From contig NZ_NQKZ01000001.1 of assembly GCF_002252665.1 (NCBI RefSeq), forward strand, positions 1 to 64,000: a stretch of DNA of 64,000 bases. Direction: 5' to 3'. This document shows positions 32,744-42,190 of the stretch, piece after piece (positions within the stretch are counted from its first letter, which is position 1; the number at the start of each line of letters is the position of its first letter). A model generated the notes under the pieces. It saw only the letters and a program-made list of their open reading frames with translations, had not been told where the DNA came from and did not search any database. Origin of the DNA: Synechococcus sp. 8F6 (GTDB taxonomy: Bacteria; Cyanobacteriota; Cyanobacteriia; PCC-6307; Cyanobiaceae). The position numbers were made by a program, and so were the translations under genes.

Positions 32744-34327
32744 ATGACCAGCTCCGGACTCTCCCGCCAGCTGGGGCTGCGCAGCCTCACCCTCGCCGTG
32801 GTCACCAGCACCATCGGCTCGGGCTGGCTGTTTGCCCCCTTCTATGCCGCCCGCAGTGCTGGCCCGGCCGCTCTCGGCGCCTGGCTGTTGGGCGGCGTGC
32901 TGGCCTTCAGCCTGGCCCTGGTGTTTGCCGAGCTGGGCTCCCTGGTGAGCAGTTCCGGCGCCCTGGCCCAGATCCCCCTGCTCAGCCACGGCCGCACCGC
33001 CGGCTTCATCGGCGGCTGGAGCGCCTGGATCGCCTACCTGGCCCTGCCCACCATTGAGGTGCTGGCGGTGTTGCAATACCTGGCCAGCAGCTTTCCCTGG
33101 CTCACCGTGGCGGCCACCACCAGCCAGGGCGGGGCCGGCCAGGTGCTGAGCGGCCCAGGACTGGCCCTGGCCACGGCCCTGCTGGTGGTGCTGGCCTGGA
33201 TCAACCTGGCGGGCGTGGGCTGGTTGGCCCGCTGGATCGATGGGCTCACGGCCTGGAAGCTGGCCATCCCCCTACTGATCTCGATCACACTGATGCTGGC
33301 CTCGGGCCATTGGGGCAACCTGCGCGCCATCCCCCAGGCCCCCGCCCAAACCTTGCAGGGCATGGTCACGGCGATCAGCAGCGGCGGCATCCTGTTTTCC
33401 CTGCTGGGATTCCGCACCGCCATGGATCTGGCTGGCGAGGCCCGCCGGCCCCAGCGCACCGTGCCCCTGGCTATGGCTCTCGGCCTGGGCATGTCCCTGG
33501 CCGTCTACGTGATCCTGCAGTTGGCCTTCCTGGTGTCCGTTCCCCCCGACCAGCTCACTGGCGGCTGGGCCCGGCTGCAACTCAGCGCCCATGGCGGACC
33601 GCTGGTGGCCCTGGCCATGGGCCTGGGCCTCGGCTGGGTGGCGCGGCCGCTGCTGCTTGATGCGGTGATCTCCCCCAGCGCCACGGCCATGGCCTACATG
33701 GGCGCCTCGGCCCGGGTGGGCTGGATGATGGGTCGCTGTGGGCTGCTACCGGGCAGCCTCGGACGGCTCAACCGCCAGGCGGTGCCTTCGGTGGCGCTCC
33801 TCGTGAGTTTGGCCATGGGGGTGCTGATGCTGCTCAGCGGCCCCAGCTGGCAAACCGTGGTGAGCTTCCTAACGGCCACCTTGGTGATCGCTCTGGCCAT
33901 GGGCCCGGTGAGCCTGATCGCCTTGCGCAAGCAGCTGCCCCAGGCCCACCGCGCCTACCGCCTGCCCGGTGCCCGCCTGTGGTGCCCCGCCGCCTTCGTG
34001 CTGGCCACCTGGGCGATCAGCTGGTGCGGCAGCAGCGCCCTGCGCGGCGCCAGCCTGATCGTGCTGGTGCCGGCGGGCCTGTTTGCTCTGGCTGATCGGC
34101 AGCAACTGCGCCAGGGCCTGTGGTGGTTTCTCTACCTGGGCGGCATCGTGGCCATCACCAGCATCGAGCTGGGCCTAACGACCCAGCTCAGCGTGTTGGC
34201 GGCCTGGGCACTGGTGGTGTTTCCCATCGCCACCGGTTCACGGCTGGCGCAGGCCCACCCAGGGGCCCAGGTTGAGCCCACTCAGTTGCAACCCGATCAG
34301 TTGCAGCCCATCGTCGAGATGCGGTAG
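32744..34327 (+). CDS. APC-superfamily amino acid permease
   Basis: A 527-residue inner-membrane transporter with about 12 hydrophobic helices. The APC signature is the first helix, SLTLAVVTSTIGSGWLFAPF, whose broken glycine region binds the substrate. The substrate is unknown. Transcribed after pabC with a 15-bp gap; its 3' end overlaps the convergent secreted-protein gene by 31 bp. Confidence 0.85.
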   Translation: MTSSGLSRQLGLRSLTLAVVTSTIGSGWLFAPFYAARSAGPAALGAWLLGGVLAFSLALVFAELGSLVSSSGALAQIPLLSHGRTAGFIGGWSAWIAYLALPTIEVLAVLQYLASSFPWLTVAATTSQGGAGQVLSGPGLALATALLVVLAWINLAGVGWLARWIDGLTAWKLAIPLLISITLMLASGHWGNLRAIPQAPAQTLQGMVTAISSGGILFSLLGFRTAMDLAGEARRPQRTVPLAMALGLGMSLAVYVILQLAFLVSVPPDQLTGGWARLQLSAHGGPLVALAMGLGLGWVARPLLLDAVISPSATAMAYMGASARVGWMMGRCGLLPGSLGRLNRQAVPSVALLVSLAMGVLMLLSGPSWQTVVSFLTATLVIALAMGPVSLIALRKQLPQAHRAYRLPGARLWCPAAFVLATWAISWCGSSALRGASLIVLVPAGLFALADRQQLRQGLWWFLYLGGIVAITSIELGLTTQLSVLAAWALVVFPIATGSRLAQAHPGAQVEPTQLQPDQLQPIVEMR

Positions 34328-34779
34328 GTGAAGCCGGTAGCGGCTTGATCGGCACTGGCGCCGATCTTGAAGTTGAGCTGGCTCACGGTCTTGCCGGGGA
34401 TCGCCGGGAAGGGGCCCCACATCCGACCCGTTCCCACCTGGGGTGCAAACGACTCGTTGATCACCTGCAGGCTGGAGCCATCGGTGAACTTCAGGTATCC
34501 CTGAATCGGATAGGTGGCACTCACCGAGGAGTTGGCGGTGAAGAAAAACTTGTAGCTGCCGTAAGGCTGGGTGACGAAGAAATCGGTGTTCCAGTTGGGG
34601 CGGCCAAAGGGATTGCCCGGCCCAATCGTCTTGGTGATGATGTTGGTGACGCCATCGCCACCAACGGGGGCCAGGAACTGACAGGTCTGCGCCTGGGCCG
34701 GCAAGGAGCCCGCCAGGAGACCTGTGCTGCAGAGACCTGCGGCGGCGGCGGCGGCAACAAAAGAAGAGCGCATCAACAA
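34297..34779 (-). CDS. Secreted protein of unknown function
   Basis: A 160-residue protein with a clear signal peptide (AAAAAAGLCSTGLLAGSLPA, cleavage near AQA-QT). The mature 130 residues are Gly/Thr/Phe-rich, predicted all-beta, with single cysteines near each end that could pair. I do not recognise a family. Convergent with the permease, tail to tail. Confidence 0.65.
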   Translation of the reverse strand: MLMRSSFVAAAAAAGLCSTGLLAGSLPAQAQTCQFLAPVGGDGVTNIITKTIGPGNPFGRPNWNTDFFVTQPYGSYKFFFTANSSVSATYPIQGYLKFTDGSSLQVINESFAPQVGTGRMWGPFPAIPGKTVSQLNFKIGASADQAATGFTYRISTMGCN

Positions 34780-34870
34780 TCCAAAGCGTGAACTTGAGGC
34801 CCAGTCCTAGCCAGGGAGCAGGGACTCGACAACCAACCCGTCACCAGGCCCAATCACCAGACCCAAAGCT

Positions 34871-35632
34871 TCAAACGCTCAGGAAGCGCTGGATCATCTC
34901 CTTGCTGAGGTCGGCGGTGGAGCCACTGGCCACGATGCCCCCCTTCTGCATGGCGTAATACCAATCGGCCTGGCGCACGAAGCTGGCGTGGTGCTCGACC
35001 AGCAACACGGAAATCCCCGTCTCGCGAATGATCCGAGCCACGGCGCGCTGAATGTCGAGCACCACGGAGGGCTGGATGCCTTCGGTGGGCTCATCGAGCA
35101 GCAAGAGGCGGGGCTTGCCCAATAGGGCGCGGGCAATCGCCAGCTGCTGCTGCTGGCCGCCGGAGAGGTCGCCACCGCGGCGGGCCAAAAACGTTTCCAA
35201 CACGGGAAACAGCTCAAACACCAGCGGATCGATGTGGCGATGGCGCGCCATCCCCCCCGGTAGAGCTTCCAAGCCCAGCAACAGGTTTTCGCGCACGGTG
35301 AGCTGGGGGATGATCTCCCGCCCCTGGGGCACGTAGCCGATGCCGGCCCGGGCCCGGCGATGGGGCGGCAGACCGCCGCAGGCGCTGCCAGCCAGGTCGA
35401 TGCGACCGCTGCGCTGGGGCACCAGACCGATGATCGACTTGAGCAGGGTCGTCTTGCCGACGCCATTGAGCCCGATCAAGCAGGCCATCTGACCGGGCGC
35501 GATCGACAGGTCGACGTTGCGGAGGATATGGCTCTCCCCGTAGTAGACGTTCAGCCCGCGCACGCTCAGCAGGTGGCCGGCCTCGTCCTGGGGGGGATAG
35601 GAGTGAGAGGTCATGGTGGGGGAAGAGATCAT
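34871..35632 (-). CDS. urtE: Urea ABC transporter ATPase UrtE
   Basis: A 253-residue LivF-type ATPase: Walker A GLNGVGKTTLL, signature LSGGQQQQLAIARALL, Walker B LLLLDEPTEGI. Last gene of the urtABCDE operon, overlapping urtD by 4 bp. With UrtD it powers high-affinity urea uptake. Confidence 0.93.
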   Translation of the reverse strand: MISSPTMTSHSYPPQDEAGHLLSVRGLNVYYGESHILRNVDLSIAPGQMACLIGLNGVGKTTLLKSIIGLVPQRSGRIDLAGSACGGLPPHRRARAGIGYVPQGREIIPQLTVRENLLLGLEALPGGMARHRHIDPLVFELFPVLETFLARRGGDLSGGQQQQLAIARALLGKPRLLLLDEPTEGIQPSVVLDIQRAVARIIRETGISVLLVEHHASFVRQADWYYAMQKGGIVASGSTADLSKEMIQRFLSV

Positions 35633-36420
35633 GCGTCTGCCTCAACGCCGCTGTCCTCGACGCCGCTGTCCTCAACGCCGAGGTACACCTCAATCACGCG
35701 GGGATCGCTCTGCACTGCATCCATCGGGCCCTCACACAGCACGTGGCCCTCGTGCAGCACGGTGACCGGGCAATCGAGCTCGCGGATGAAGTCCATGTCG
35801 TGCTCAATCACCAGCACGGTGTGGTCACCGGCCAGGCTGCGCAGCAGAGCCCCGGTGCGCTCGGTTTCCTCCTCGGACAGGCCGGCGACGGGCTCATCCA
35901 CCAGCAGCACGTAGGGATCCTGGGCCAGCAACATGGCGATCTCAAGCCACTGCTTCTGGCCGTGGGACAAGCTGCCAGCCCGCTGGGAGGCATGGGCCTC
36001 CAGACCAACCACCGCCAGCAACTGCTGCACCCGATCGCGCTGGCGGCTGTCCAGACCGCCGAACAACAGGCTGAAGGGGGCGTGGCTGCCCTTCACGGCC
36101 AGCTCGAGATTGCGCCGAGGGGTGAGGTTTTGATACACCCGTGGCGTTTGAAACTTGCGGCCGATGCCGAGCCGGGCGATGCGGTGCTCGGCAATCCCCA
36201 GCAGCGAGCGCCCTCGAAACACAACATCCCCTTTGGTGGGGCGCACCTTGCCGGTGATCACATCGAGGAAGGTGGTTTTGCCAGCACCATTGGGACCGAT
36301 TACGGCCCGCAACTCACCGGGAGCCAACGACAGATTGAGGTCGTTGAGCGCCAAGAAGCCATCGAAGCTGACGCTCACCTGGCGCAGTTCAAGCACTGGG
36401 GTGGAAGCGGACACCGTCAT
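35629..36420 (-). CDS. urtD: Urea ABC transporter ATPase UrtD
   Basis: A 263-residue LivG-type ATPase: Walker A GPNGAGKTTFLD, signature LSHGQKQWLEIAMLL, Walker B VLLVDEPVAGLSEEE. The start at 36420 overlaps urtC by 4 bp. The C-terminal end is a short repeated acidic tail (GVEDSGVEDSGVEADA) caused by tandem 15-base repeats at 35640-35685; this tail is unusual and probably dispensable. Confidence 0.93.
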   Translation of the reverse strand: MTVSASTPVLELRQVSVSFDGFLALNDLNLSLAPGELRAVIGPNGAGKTTFLDVITGKVRPTKGDVVFRGRSLLGIAEHRIARLGIGRKFQTPRVYQNLTPRRNLELAVKGSHAPFSLLFGGLDSRQRDRVQQLLAVVGLEAHASQRAGSLSHGQKQWLEIAMLLAQDPYVLLVDEPVAGLSEEETERTGALLRSLAGDHTVLVIEHDMDFIRELDCPVTVLHEGHVLCEGPMDAVQSDPRVIEVYLGVEDSGVEDSGVEADA

Positions 36421-37553
36421 GGGGCACCTCCGGGGATAGAGCCAAGGGCCTCGCGTTCGGCCTGCACGGCGGGGTCGAGATCCAGGCCGGGATAGGTGGG
36501 TGCCAGTGGCGGCCAGCCCACCATCGCCTGGATCTGACGGGGGCCGCCCTGGCGCCACCAGCCGACCAGACCATCGGGCAGGGCCGTGACCACCAACAGG
36601 AACAGACCACCCTGGATGAACAACCAGGTTTCCGGCAGCTGCTCACTCACCAGGCTCTTGGCGTAGTTGATCAGCACGGCGCCGAGCACCGCACCGATCA
36701 GGGTGCCGCGGCCGCCCACCGCAACCCAGATCACCATCTCGATCGAGAAGGGCACCGCCATGTACTGGGGCGAGACGATGCCCGACTGCACGGTGTAGAG
36801 CGCACCGCTGACACCAGCCATGGCACCCGCGATGGCGAACACCAGGGTCTTGTAGGCGGTGGGGTTGTAGCCGGTGAAACGCAGCCGCGGCTCGTCGTCG
36901 CGGATGGCGATCAGGGCATCGCCAAAGCGGCCGCGGGTGATCCAGCGGCACAGCGCCCAGGCTGCCACCACCAGCACCAAGGTGAGCCAGAAGAGGTTGC
37001 GCTGCATGGCGTCGCTGCCCACCAGCTCCCCGAAAATCCGAGCCGTATCAGTTTTGAGACCGTTGGTGCCGTTGATCAACTTCTGCTGGCCATTGAAGAA
37101 GTTGAAAAACACCAGCAAGGCCGCCTGGGTGAGGATCGAGAAATAGACCCCCTTGATGCGGTTACGAAAGACCAGGTAGCCGAGCACTCCGGCCACCAGG
37201 GCCGGCAGCACCCAGATGCATAAACCGGTAAACAGCGGTGAATGGAAGGGTTGCCAGAAAGCCGGCAGGGCCTTCACGCCATACAGGCCAAAGAACTCCG
37301 GCAATTCACCGGGTGGCAAGGCAAGCAGCTGCAGGTGCATGCCAACGGCATACCCACCGAGGGCAAAGAAAATGCCTTGCCCCAGGCTCAGCATCCCGGT
37401 GAAGCCCCAGATCAAATCGATCCCCAGGGCCACAATCCCCAAGGAAAGAAAACGGCCCAGCAGATTGAGCCGGAACGGCGGCAGGATCGCCGGAAGAATC
37501 AGGCCGGCTGCCACAAGCAACAGCCAGGGCAGCCAGGTGCGCCATTTCGCCAT
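36417..37553 (-). CDS. urtC: Urea ABC transporter permease UrtC
   Basis: A 378-residue LivM-like membrane subunit with about 9-10 helices. It has the typical GIDLIWGFTGMLSLGQGIFF near residue 45 and the cytoplasmic EAA-like loop RFGDALIAIRDDEPRLRFTG. It lies 3 bp downstream of urtB. Confidence 0.93.
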   Translation of the reverse strand: MAKWRTWLPWLLLVAAGLILPAILPPFRLNLLGRFLSLGIVALGIDLIWGFTGMLSLGQGIFFALGGYAVGMHLQLLALPPGELPEFFGLYGVKALPAFWQPFHSPLFTGLCIWVLPALVAGVLGYLVFRNRIKGVYFSILTQAALLVFFNFFNGQQKLINGTNGLKTDTARIFGELVGSDAMQRNLFWLTLVLVVAAWALCRWITRGRFGDALIAIRDDEPRLRFTGYNPTAYKTLVFAIAGAMAGVSGALYTVQSGIVSPQYMAVPFSIEMVIWVAVGGRGTLIGAVLGAVLINYAKSLVSEQLPETWLFIQGGLFLLVVTALPDGLVGWWRQGGPRQIQAMVGWPPLAPTYPGLDLDPAVQAEREALGSIPGGAP

Positions 37554-37556
37554 GGC

Positions 37557-38714
37557 TCAGGCCTCCACCATGCGGCCCTTCTGCGGAAACAGACCAGCCG
37601 GCCTGAACTGCAGAAACACCACAACCAAAGCAAACACGAGCACCTTGGCCATCGAGGTGGTGGCGAAGAAGGTGATCAGCTCATTGAGGCCAGCGGGCAT
37701 GGCGGGCCACACCAACAACAGCGAACCCGAACCGATCACGTAGCTGAGCACGCCGATGCCCAGGGCCGCCACCACGGTGCCGAGGAGTTTGCCAACCCCG
37801 CCGAGCACCACCACCATGAAACAGTCGACGATGTAATTGCCGCCCAGGTTGGGGCCTACCGAACCCAGCAGGGTTACCGCCACACCGGCCACACCGGCCA
37901 AACCGGATCCCACCAAAAAGGTGAGCGCGTCGACGGTTTCGGTGGGAATCCCCAGGCAGTCACTCATCGAGCGGTTTTGGGTGACGGCGCGAATGCGGAT
38001 CCCCCAGACACTCTTCTGCAGAAACCAATGCACGGCCACCAGGGCCAGGGCCGTGAGGGCAATGATGAATAGACGGGCCGTGGGCATGTTGACGGCACCG
38101 AGATCGACCGAGCCCCGCAACCAAACCGGTGCGGTGACATCAATGTTGCGGGCACTGAACCAGGGCTGATCCAGCACCCGCACGCCACCCAAACCAGAAG
38201 CCAGGGCGATGCCAACCAGGCCGGCGATCACCCAGGTGGCCACTCCAAGCACAGGCGCCCAGCGGCGCTGCCCCCAGGGCCTGGGCAACAGCCGCGGCGC
38301 CACCAGGCCCAGGGCGACGGCCACCAGCAGGCCAATCACAAAAGCACTGCTCACCGATCGCACGAACTGCTGCAAGATCAGGCTTACGCCCCAGGTGGCC
38401 AGCAACGTTTCCAGGGGCCGGCCATAGAGACGACGAATCACCGTTTTCTCCAGCAGCAAACCAGCCAGGCCACTCACCAGAAAGGCCAGCGGAATCGCCA
38501 CCAGGATGTAAAGCGGGAAGATCCCCTGTAGCGGTCCATTTTTGAAGAGGTTTTGCACCACAAACGTGGTGTACGCGCCCAGCATCATCAACTCGCCGTG
38601 GGCCATGTTGATGACACCCATCAAGCCGAAGACCACGGCCAATCCCAGGGCCGCCAGCACCAGCACCGAGCCGATGGCCAGGCCGTTGAAGAGTGTGTCG
38701 TAAAGAAGATCCAT
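37557..38714 (-). CDS. urtB: Urea ABC transporter permease UrtB
   Basis: A 385-residue LivH-like membrane subunit with GVINMAHGELMMLGAY near the N-terminus and VGIRIRAVTQNRSMSDCLGI in the ATPase-contacting loop. It pairs with UrtC to form the channel. It is separated from urtA by 96 bp holding a terminator-like hairpin, so expression may be lower than that of urtA. Confidence 0.93.
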   Translation of the reverse strand: MDLLYDTLFNGLAIGSVLVLAALGLAVVFGLMGVINMAHGELMMLGAYTTFVVQNLFKNGPLQGIFPLYILVAIPLAFLVSGLAGLLLEKTVIRRLYGRPLETLLATWGVSLILQQFVRSVSSAFVIGLLVAVALGLVAPRLLPRPWGQRRWAPVLGVATWVIAGLVGIALASGLGGVRVLDQPWFSARNIDVTAPVWLRGSVDLGAVNMPTARLFIIALTALALVAVHWFLQKSVWGIRIRAVTQNRSMSDCLGIPTETVDALTFLVGSGLAGVAGVAVTLLGSVGPNLGGNYIVDCFMVVVLGGVGKLLGTVVAALGIGVLSYVIGSGSLLLVWPAMPAGLNELITFFATTSMAKVLVFALVVVFLQFRPAGLFPQKGRMVEA

Positions 38715-38750
38715 GGCGCCCAGTAGGGCTCAGCAAAGGGAAATCACAGG

Positions 38751-38781
38751 AAATAAAAGAGGGGGAGACAATGCTCCCCCC
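38751..38781 (-). terminator. Terminator-like hairpin between urtA and urtB
   Basis: Read on the minus strand: GGGGGAG, loop CATTGT, CTCCCCC, then TCTTTTATTT. This is an intrinsic terminator structure 30 bp after the urtA stop. Read-through would still supply urtBCDE, so it probably sets a higher level of the binding protein relative to the rest. Confidence 0.8.
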
Positions 38782-38810
38782 GGTCATGACGCAATTGGCG
38801 AGCCCAGGGC

Positions 38811-40103
38811 TCACATCTTGAACTTGCCAGCGTCGGGGCGGTTCTGGGTCCAGTCGCAGGTGAAGCCCTTGGTTTCGGGCACGTACTGATTCCAGGCCAC
38901 GGGCTTCACGAAGCCTTTGTTCTCGAGGATCTTGAACATGCCATCCTTCTGCACCTCACCGATCAGCACGAGCTTCTCGACGTGGTGGTTGGGCTGCACG
39001 GTCACCTTGCCCTCGGGAGCATCGAAGCTCACCCCAATCAGGGCCTCGCGCACCTTGTTGTCATCAACGCTATTGGCCTTCTCGGCAGCAGCAGCCCAGA
39101 GGTACACCATCATGTAGGCGGCTTCAGCGGGATCACTGGTGACCCGGCTGTCGCCGTACTTGGCCTTGAAGTTTTTGGTGAACTCCTTGGAGGCCGGGGT
39201 GTCGAGGCTCTGGAAGTAGTTCCAGGCCGCATAGGTGCCTTCAAGATATTCAGGACCAATCGCGGCGATCTCCTCTTCGGCGATCGAGAAGCTCATGATC
39301 GAGTAGCCATTGGCCGGGGTGATCCCAGCGGCCTTCATCTGTTTGAAGAAGGCCACGTTGCTGTCGCCGTTGAGGGTGTTGACGATCACACCGCCCTTGG
39401 GCAAGGCCTGCTTGATCTTGGCAATGATCGGAGCCACTTCCGTGTTGCCGAGGGGCAGGTAGTCCTCGCCCACCACCTTGCCGCCGTTGGCCTTGAGCTG
39501 CTCCTTCATGATCGTGTTGGCGGTACGTGGATACACGTAGTCCGAGCCCACCAGGAAGAAATCTTTGCCCTTGTTCTGCAGCAGCCAGTCCACGGCAGGC
39601 TCGGCCTGCTGGTTGGGTGCTGCACCGCTGTAGAAGATGTTCTTGGAACACTCCTGACCTTCGTACTGAATCGGGTAGAAGAGGAAGTGGTCCTTGGCCT
39701 CAAACACCGGCAGCATCGCCTTGCGGCTGGCGGAGGTCCAGCCACCGAAGACGACGGCCACCTGGTCCTGATCGATCAGCTTCTTGGCCTTCTCAGCAAA
39801 GGTGGGCCAATCGGAAGCACCGTCTTCCTCAACAGGGACGATCTTGAGCTTCTTGCCATCGACCAACACGCCACCCTTGGCGTTGATCTCATCGATGGCC
39901 ATCAACTCGGCTTCGGCCACCGTGTTTTCGGAGATGGCCATGGTGCCGGAGCGGGAGTGAAGGATGCCCACCTTCACTTCGCCGTCAAAGTCCCCGGAGG
40001 CCTGCTCACCGCCACCACAGGCCACCAGCGACAGGCTGGCCGCCACCGCCGTGGCACCGGCGACATAACGGAAGGCCGCCTTGCGCATGAGGGAAGGATG
40101 CAT
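38811..40103 (-). CDS. urtA: Urea-binding lipoprotein UrtA
   Basis: A 430-residue periplasmic solute-binding protein of the branched-chain amino-acid/amide family. It has a lipobox SLVAC with Cys29, then KVGILHSRSGTMAISE and AVVFGGWTSASRKAMLPVFE, typical of UrtA/FmdD. ATG at 40103 is chosen; Met6 is an alternative. First gene of the operon, behind an NtcA-like promoter. Confidence 0.95.
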   Translation of the reverse strand: MHPSLMRKAAFRYVAGATAVAASLSLVACGGGEQASGDFDGEVKVGILHSRSGTMAISENTVAEAELMAIDEINAKGGVLVDGKKLKIVPVEEDGASDWPTFAEKAKKLIDQDQVAVVFGGWTSASRKAMLPVFEAKDHFLFYPIQYEGQECSKNIFYSGAAPNQQAEPAVDWLLQNKGKDFFLVGSDYVYPRTANTIMKEQLKANGGKVVGEDYLPLGNTEVAPIIAKIKQALPKGGVIVNTLNGDSNVAFFKQMKAAGITPANGYSIMSFSIAEEEIAAIGPEYLEGTYAAWNYFQSLDTPASKEFTKNFKAKYGDSRVTSDPAEAAYMMVYLWAAAAEKANSVDDNKVREALIGVSFDAPEGKVTVQPNHHVEKLVLIGEVQKDGMFKILENKGFVKPVAWNQYVPETKGFTCDWTQNRPDAGKFKM

Positions 40104-40159
40104 AAAAACTCCTACGAAAAAACCGCTGAATGTGCCGCTGCTGTTCAGCGGTGCTGTGG

Positions 40160-40202
40160 AACGTATCCAGCCGAACGGGTTACGCTGTGTAGCGGTTGCA
40201 AC
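40160..40202 (-). promoter_or_regulatory. NtcA-type promoter of urtA
   Basis: On the minus strand GTTGCAACCGCTAC (40202-40189) matches GTA-N8-TAC with one mismatch. After 23 bases follows TACGTT (40165-40160), matching the TAN3T -10 element. That is the layout of NtcA-activated promoters, which respond to 2-oxoglutarate under nitrogen limitation. The start codon is about 50 bases beyond the expected transcription start. Confidence 0.75.
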
Positions 40203-40301
40203 GATTCCTTCAACCGCTGCAACGAAGGCATCAACACAACTGAATCCATCACAACAAAGCAACATTCAGCGGCAGCGCTGTCTGTGGCGATGGCTACCAA
40301 A

Positions 40302-40898
<597 letters not shown>

Positions 40899-40907
40899 CC
40901 GAGGCCC

Positions 40908-41636
40908 TCAGCTGCGAAACAGCCTGGAATAGAGCTCGGCATGGCGCAACTGGGCCAGGCCCGATCCCACGCCTCCGCTCCAGAGCGCATCAGGATCAGC
41001 GACCGCCAGCTCAGCGGCGCGGGCGGCAATCAACGGCGCCAGCCCGAGCTGCAACCGCTGGCCCTCGGTGGCCCCCAGGGGTACAAGGCGCACGGCGGCG
41101 CTGATCTGGTTGGCCGTCCAGCCGTAGAGATAAGCCTCCTCCAGCGCAGGGGAGCCGATCTCCAGGCACAGCCCCGCCCAAGCGAAGGCCGCCGGCCAGG
41201 CCAGGGATGGCGGCGCTGCCCCAGGCTCCAGCTCTGGCAGGGGCCAGCCCAGATCAGCCAGCAGCTGCAGCAGCGACGCCCCCATCTGGCGCTGCTGAGC
41301 CCGCAGCTCCGGTGCTTCCCGCAGGGCCAGCAGCCACCCATCAAGATCGCGCATGGCTGTGGCCCCGCCGGCATCGCCCTGACGCCAGCGCTCCAACCCC
41401 TCAGCCAGCGCAGCGAGGGCGGCAGCTTCCAGCGCCAGGGTGCCCCGCTCCAGTTCGGCCCGCAGCCAGGGCAACAGGGCCGCTGCATCGCTCAGGCGAC
41501 CCTGCTGAACCAGCACCTCCAGGCCCTCGGAATAGCTGAAGGCGCCCACCGGCAGGGCCGGGCTCACCAGCTGCAACAGCCGCAACCGGGCCGCCGCCGG
41601 CCCGCCGGCCCCCTCAGTGGTCATGGTCACTGGCAT
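40908..41636 (-). CDS. ureF: Urease accessory protein UreF
   Basis: About 242 residues, helical, with the family N-terminus LLQLVSPALPVGAFSYSEGL and the C-terminal AAVRLVPLGATEGQRL. It acts as activator of UreG in the urease maturation complex. It starts inside the end of ureE (23-bp overlap); an alternative ATG at 41624 would shorten it by 4 residues. Confidence 0.92.
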   Translation of the reverse strand: MPVTMTTEGAGGPAAARLRLLQLVSPALPVGAFSYSEGLEVLVQQGRLSDAAALLPWLRAELERGTLALEAAALAALAEGLERWRQGDAGGATAMRDLDGWLLALREAPELRAQQRQMGASLLQLLADLGWPLPELEPGAAPPSLAWPAAFAWAGLCLEIGSPALEEAYLYGWTANQISAAVRLVPLGATEGQRLQLGLAPLIAARAAELAVADPDALWSGGVGSGLAQLRHAELYSRLFRS

Positions 41637-42132
41637 GGGAATGAGCGTGCCCCGCATAGGCCCCCGCTTCCGGGCAGAACGGTGCCCGCAGCCGCCGCAA
41701 CTCAAGCCCGCGATGCTCCAGCAGATCGGCCAGCACGCTGTCGTGGAGCAGCAGCAACCGATCGGCGTGGATCTCCATCGCCACGTGGCGATTGCCCAGG
41801 TGATAGGCCGCCTGCAGCAGGGCCAAGCTGTCGTGCGAGCCAATCTCCAGCACATCCTCCTCAGCTGCCACCACCTCCACTGCCACCCCCGGCGAAGACA
41901 CCCCCAGCGAGGCGTCAGAAGCCTGCGCCGGCAACAACCACTCACCCGGCCGCAGGGGTTCCTGGCGGGGGAGCTGCAACAGCACCTCCTGGCCTTCCTG
42001 GCACACCCGCCGTCCTCGCAACTGGCTGCGCTCGTGGGCTCGCAGCGGCAGGCGCCAGTGCTGGGCCAGCTGGCCCGGCCTGGAGGCCTGGCGGGCAATC
42101 AGCTGAAGTGGCCCCAGGAGCTGGTCAGCCAT
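41614..42132 (-). CDS. ureE: Urease nickel metallochaperone UreE
   Basis: A 172-residue protein with the UreE N-terminal domain (LRAHERSQLRGRRVCQEGQE), the central LLQAAYHLGNRHVAMEIHAD containing the conserved dimer-interface His, and a His-rich tail (HAHSHASDHDH) that binds Ni. ATG at 42132 is taken, matching the family start. Forms ureEFG with the next genes. Confidence 0.9.
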   Translation of the reverse strand: MADQLLGPLQLIARQASRPGQLAQHWRLPLRAHERSQLRGRRVCQEGQEVLLQLPRQEPLRPGEWLLPAQASDASLGVSSPGVAVEVVAAEEDVLEIGSHDSLALLQAAYHLGNRHVAMEIHADRLLLLHDSVLADLLEHRGLELRRLRAPFCPEAGAYAGHAHSHASDHDH

Positions 42133-42190
42133 GGCAGCCAATGGGTGTGCAGTGGTCCTTCCAAGCGTGATCCATCCTGGAGCGATCCAA

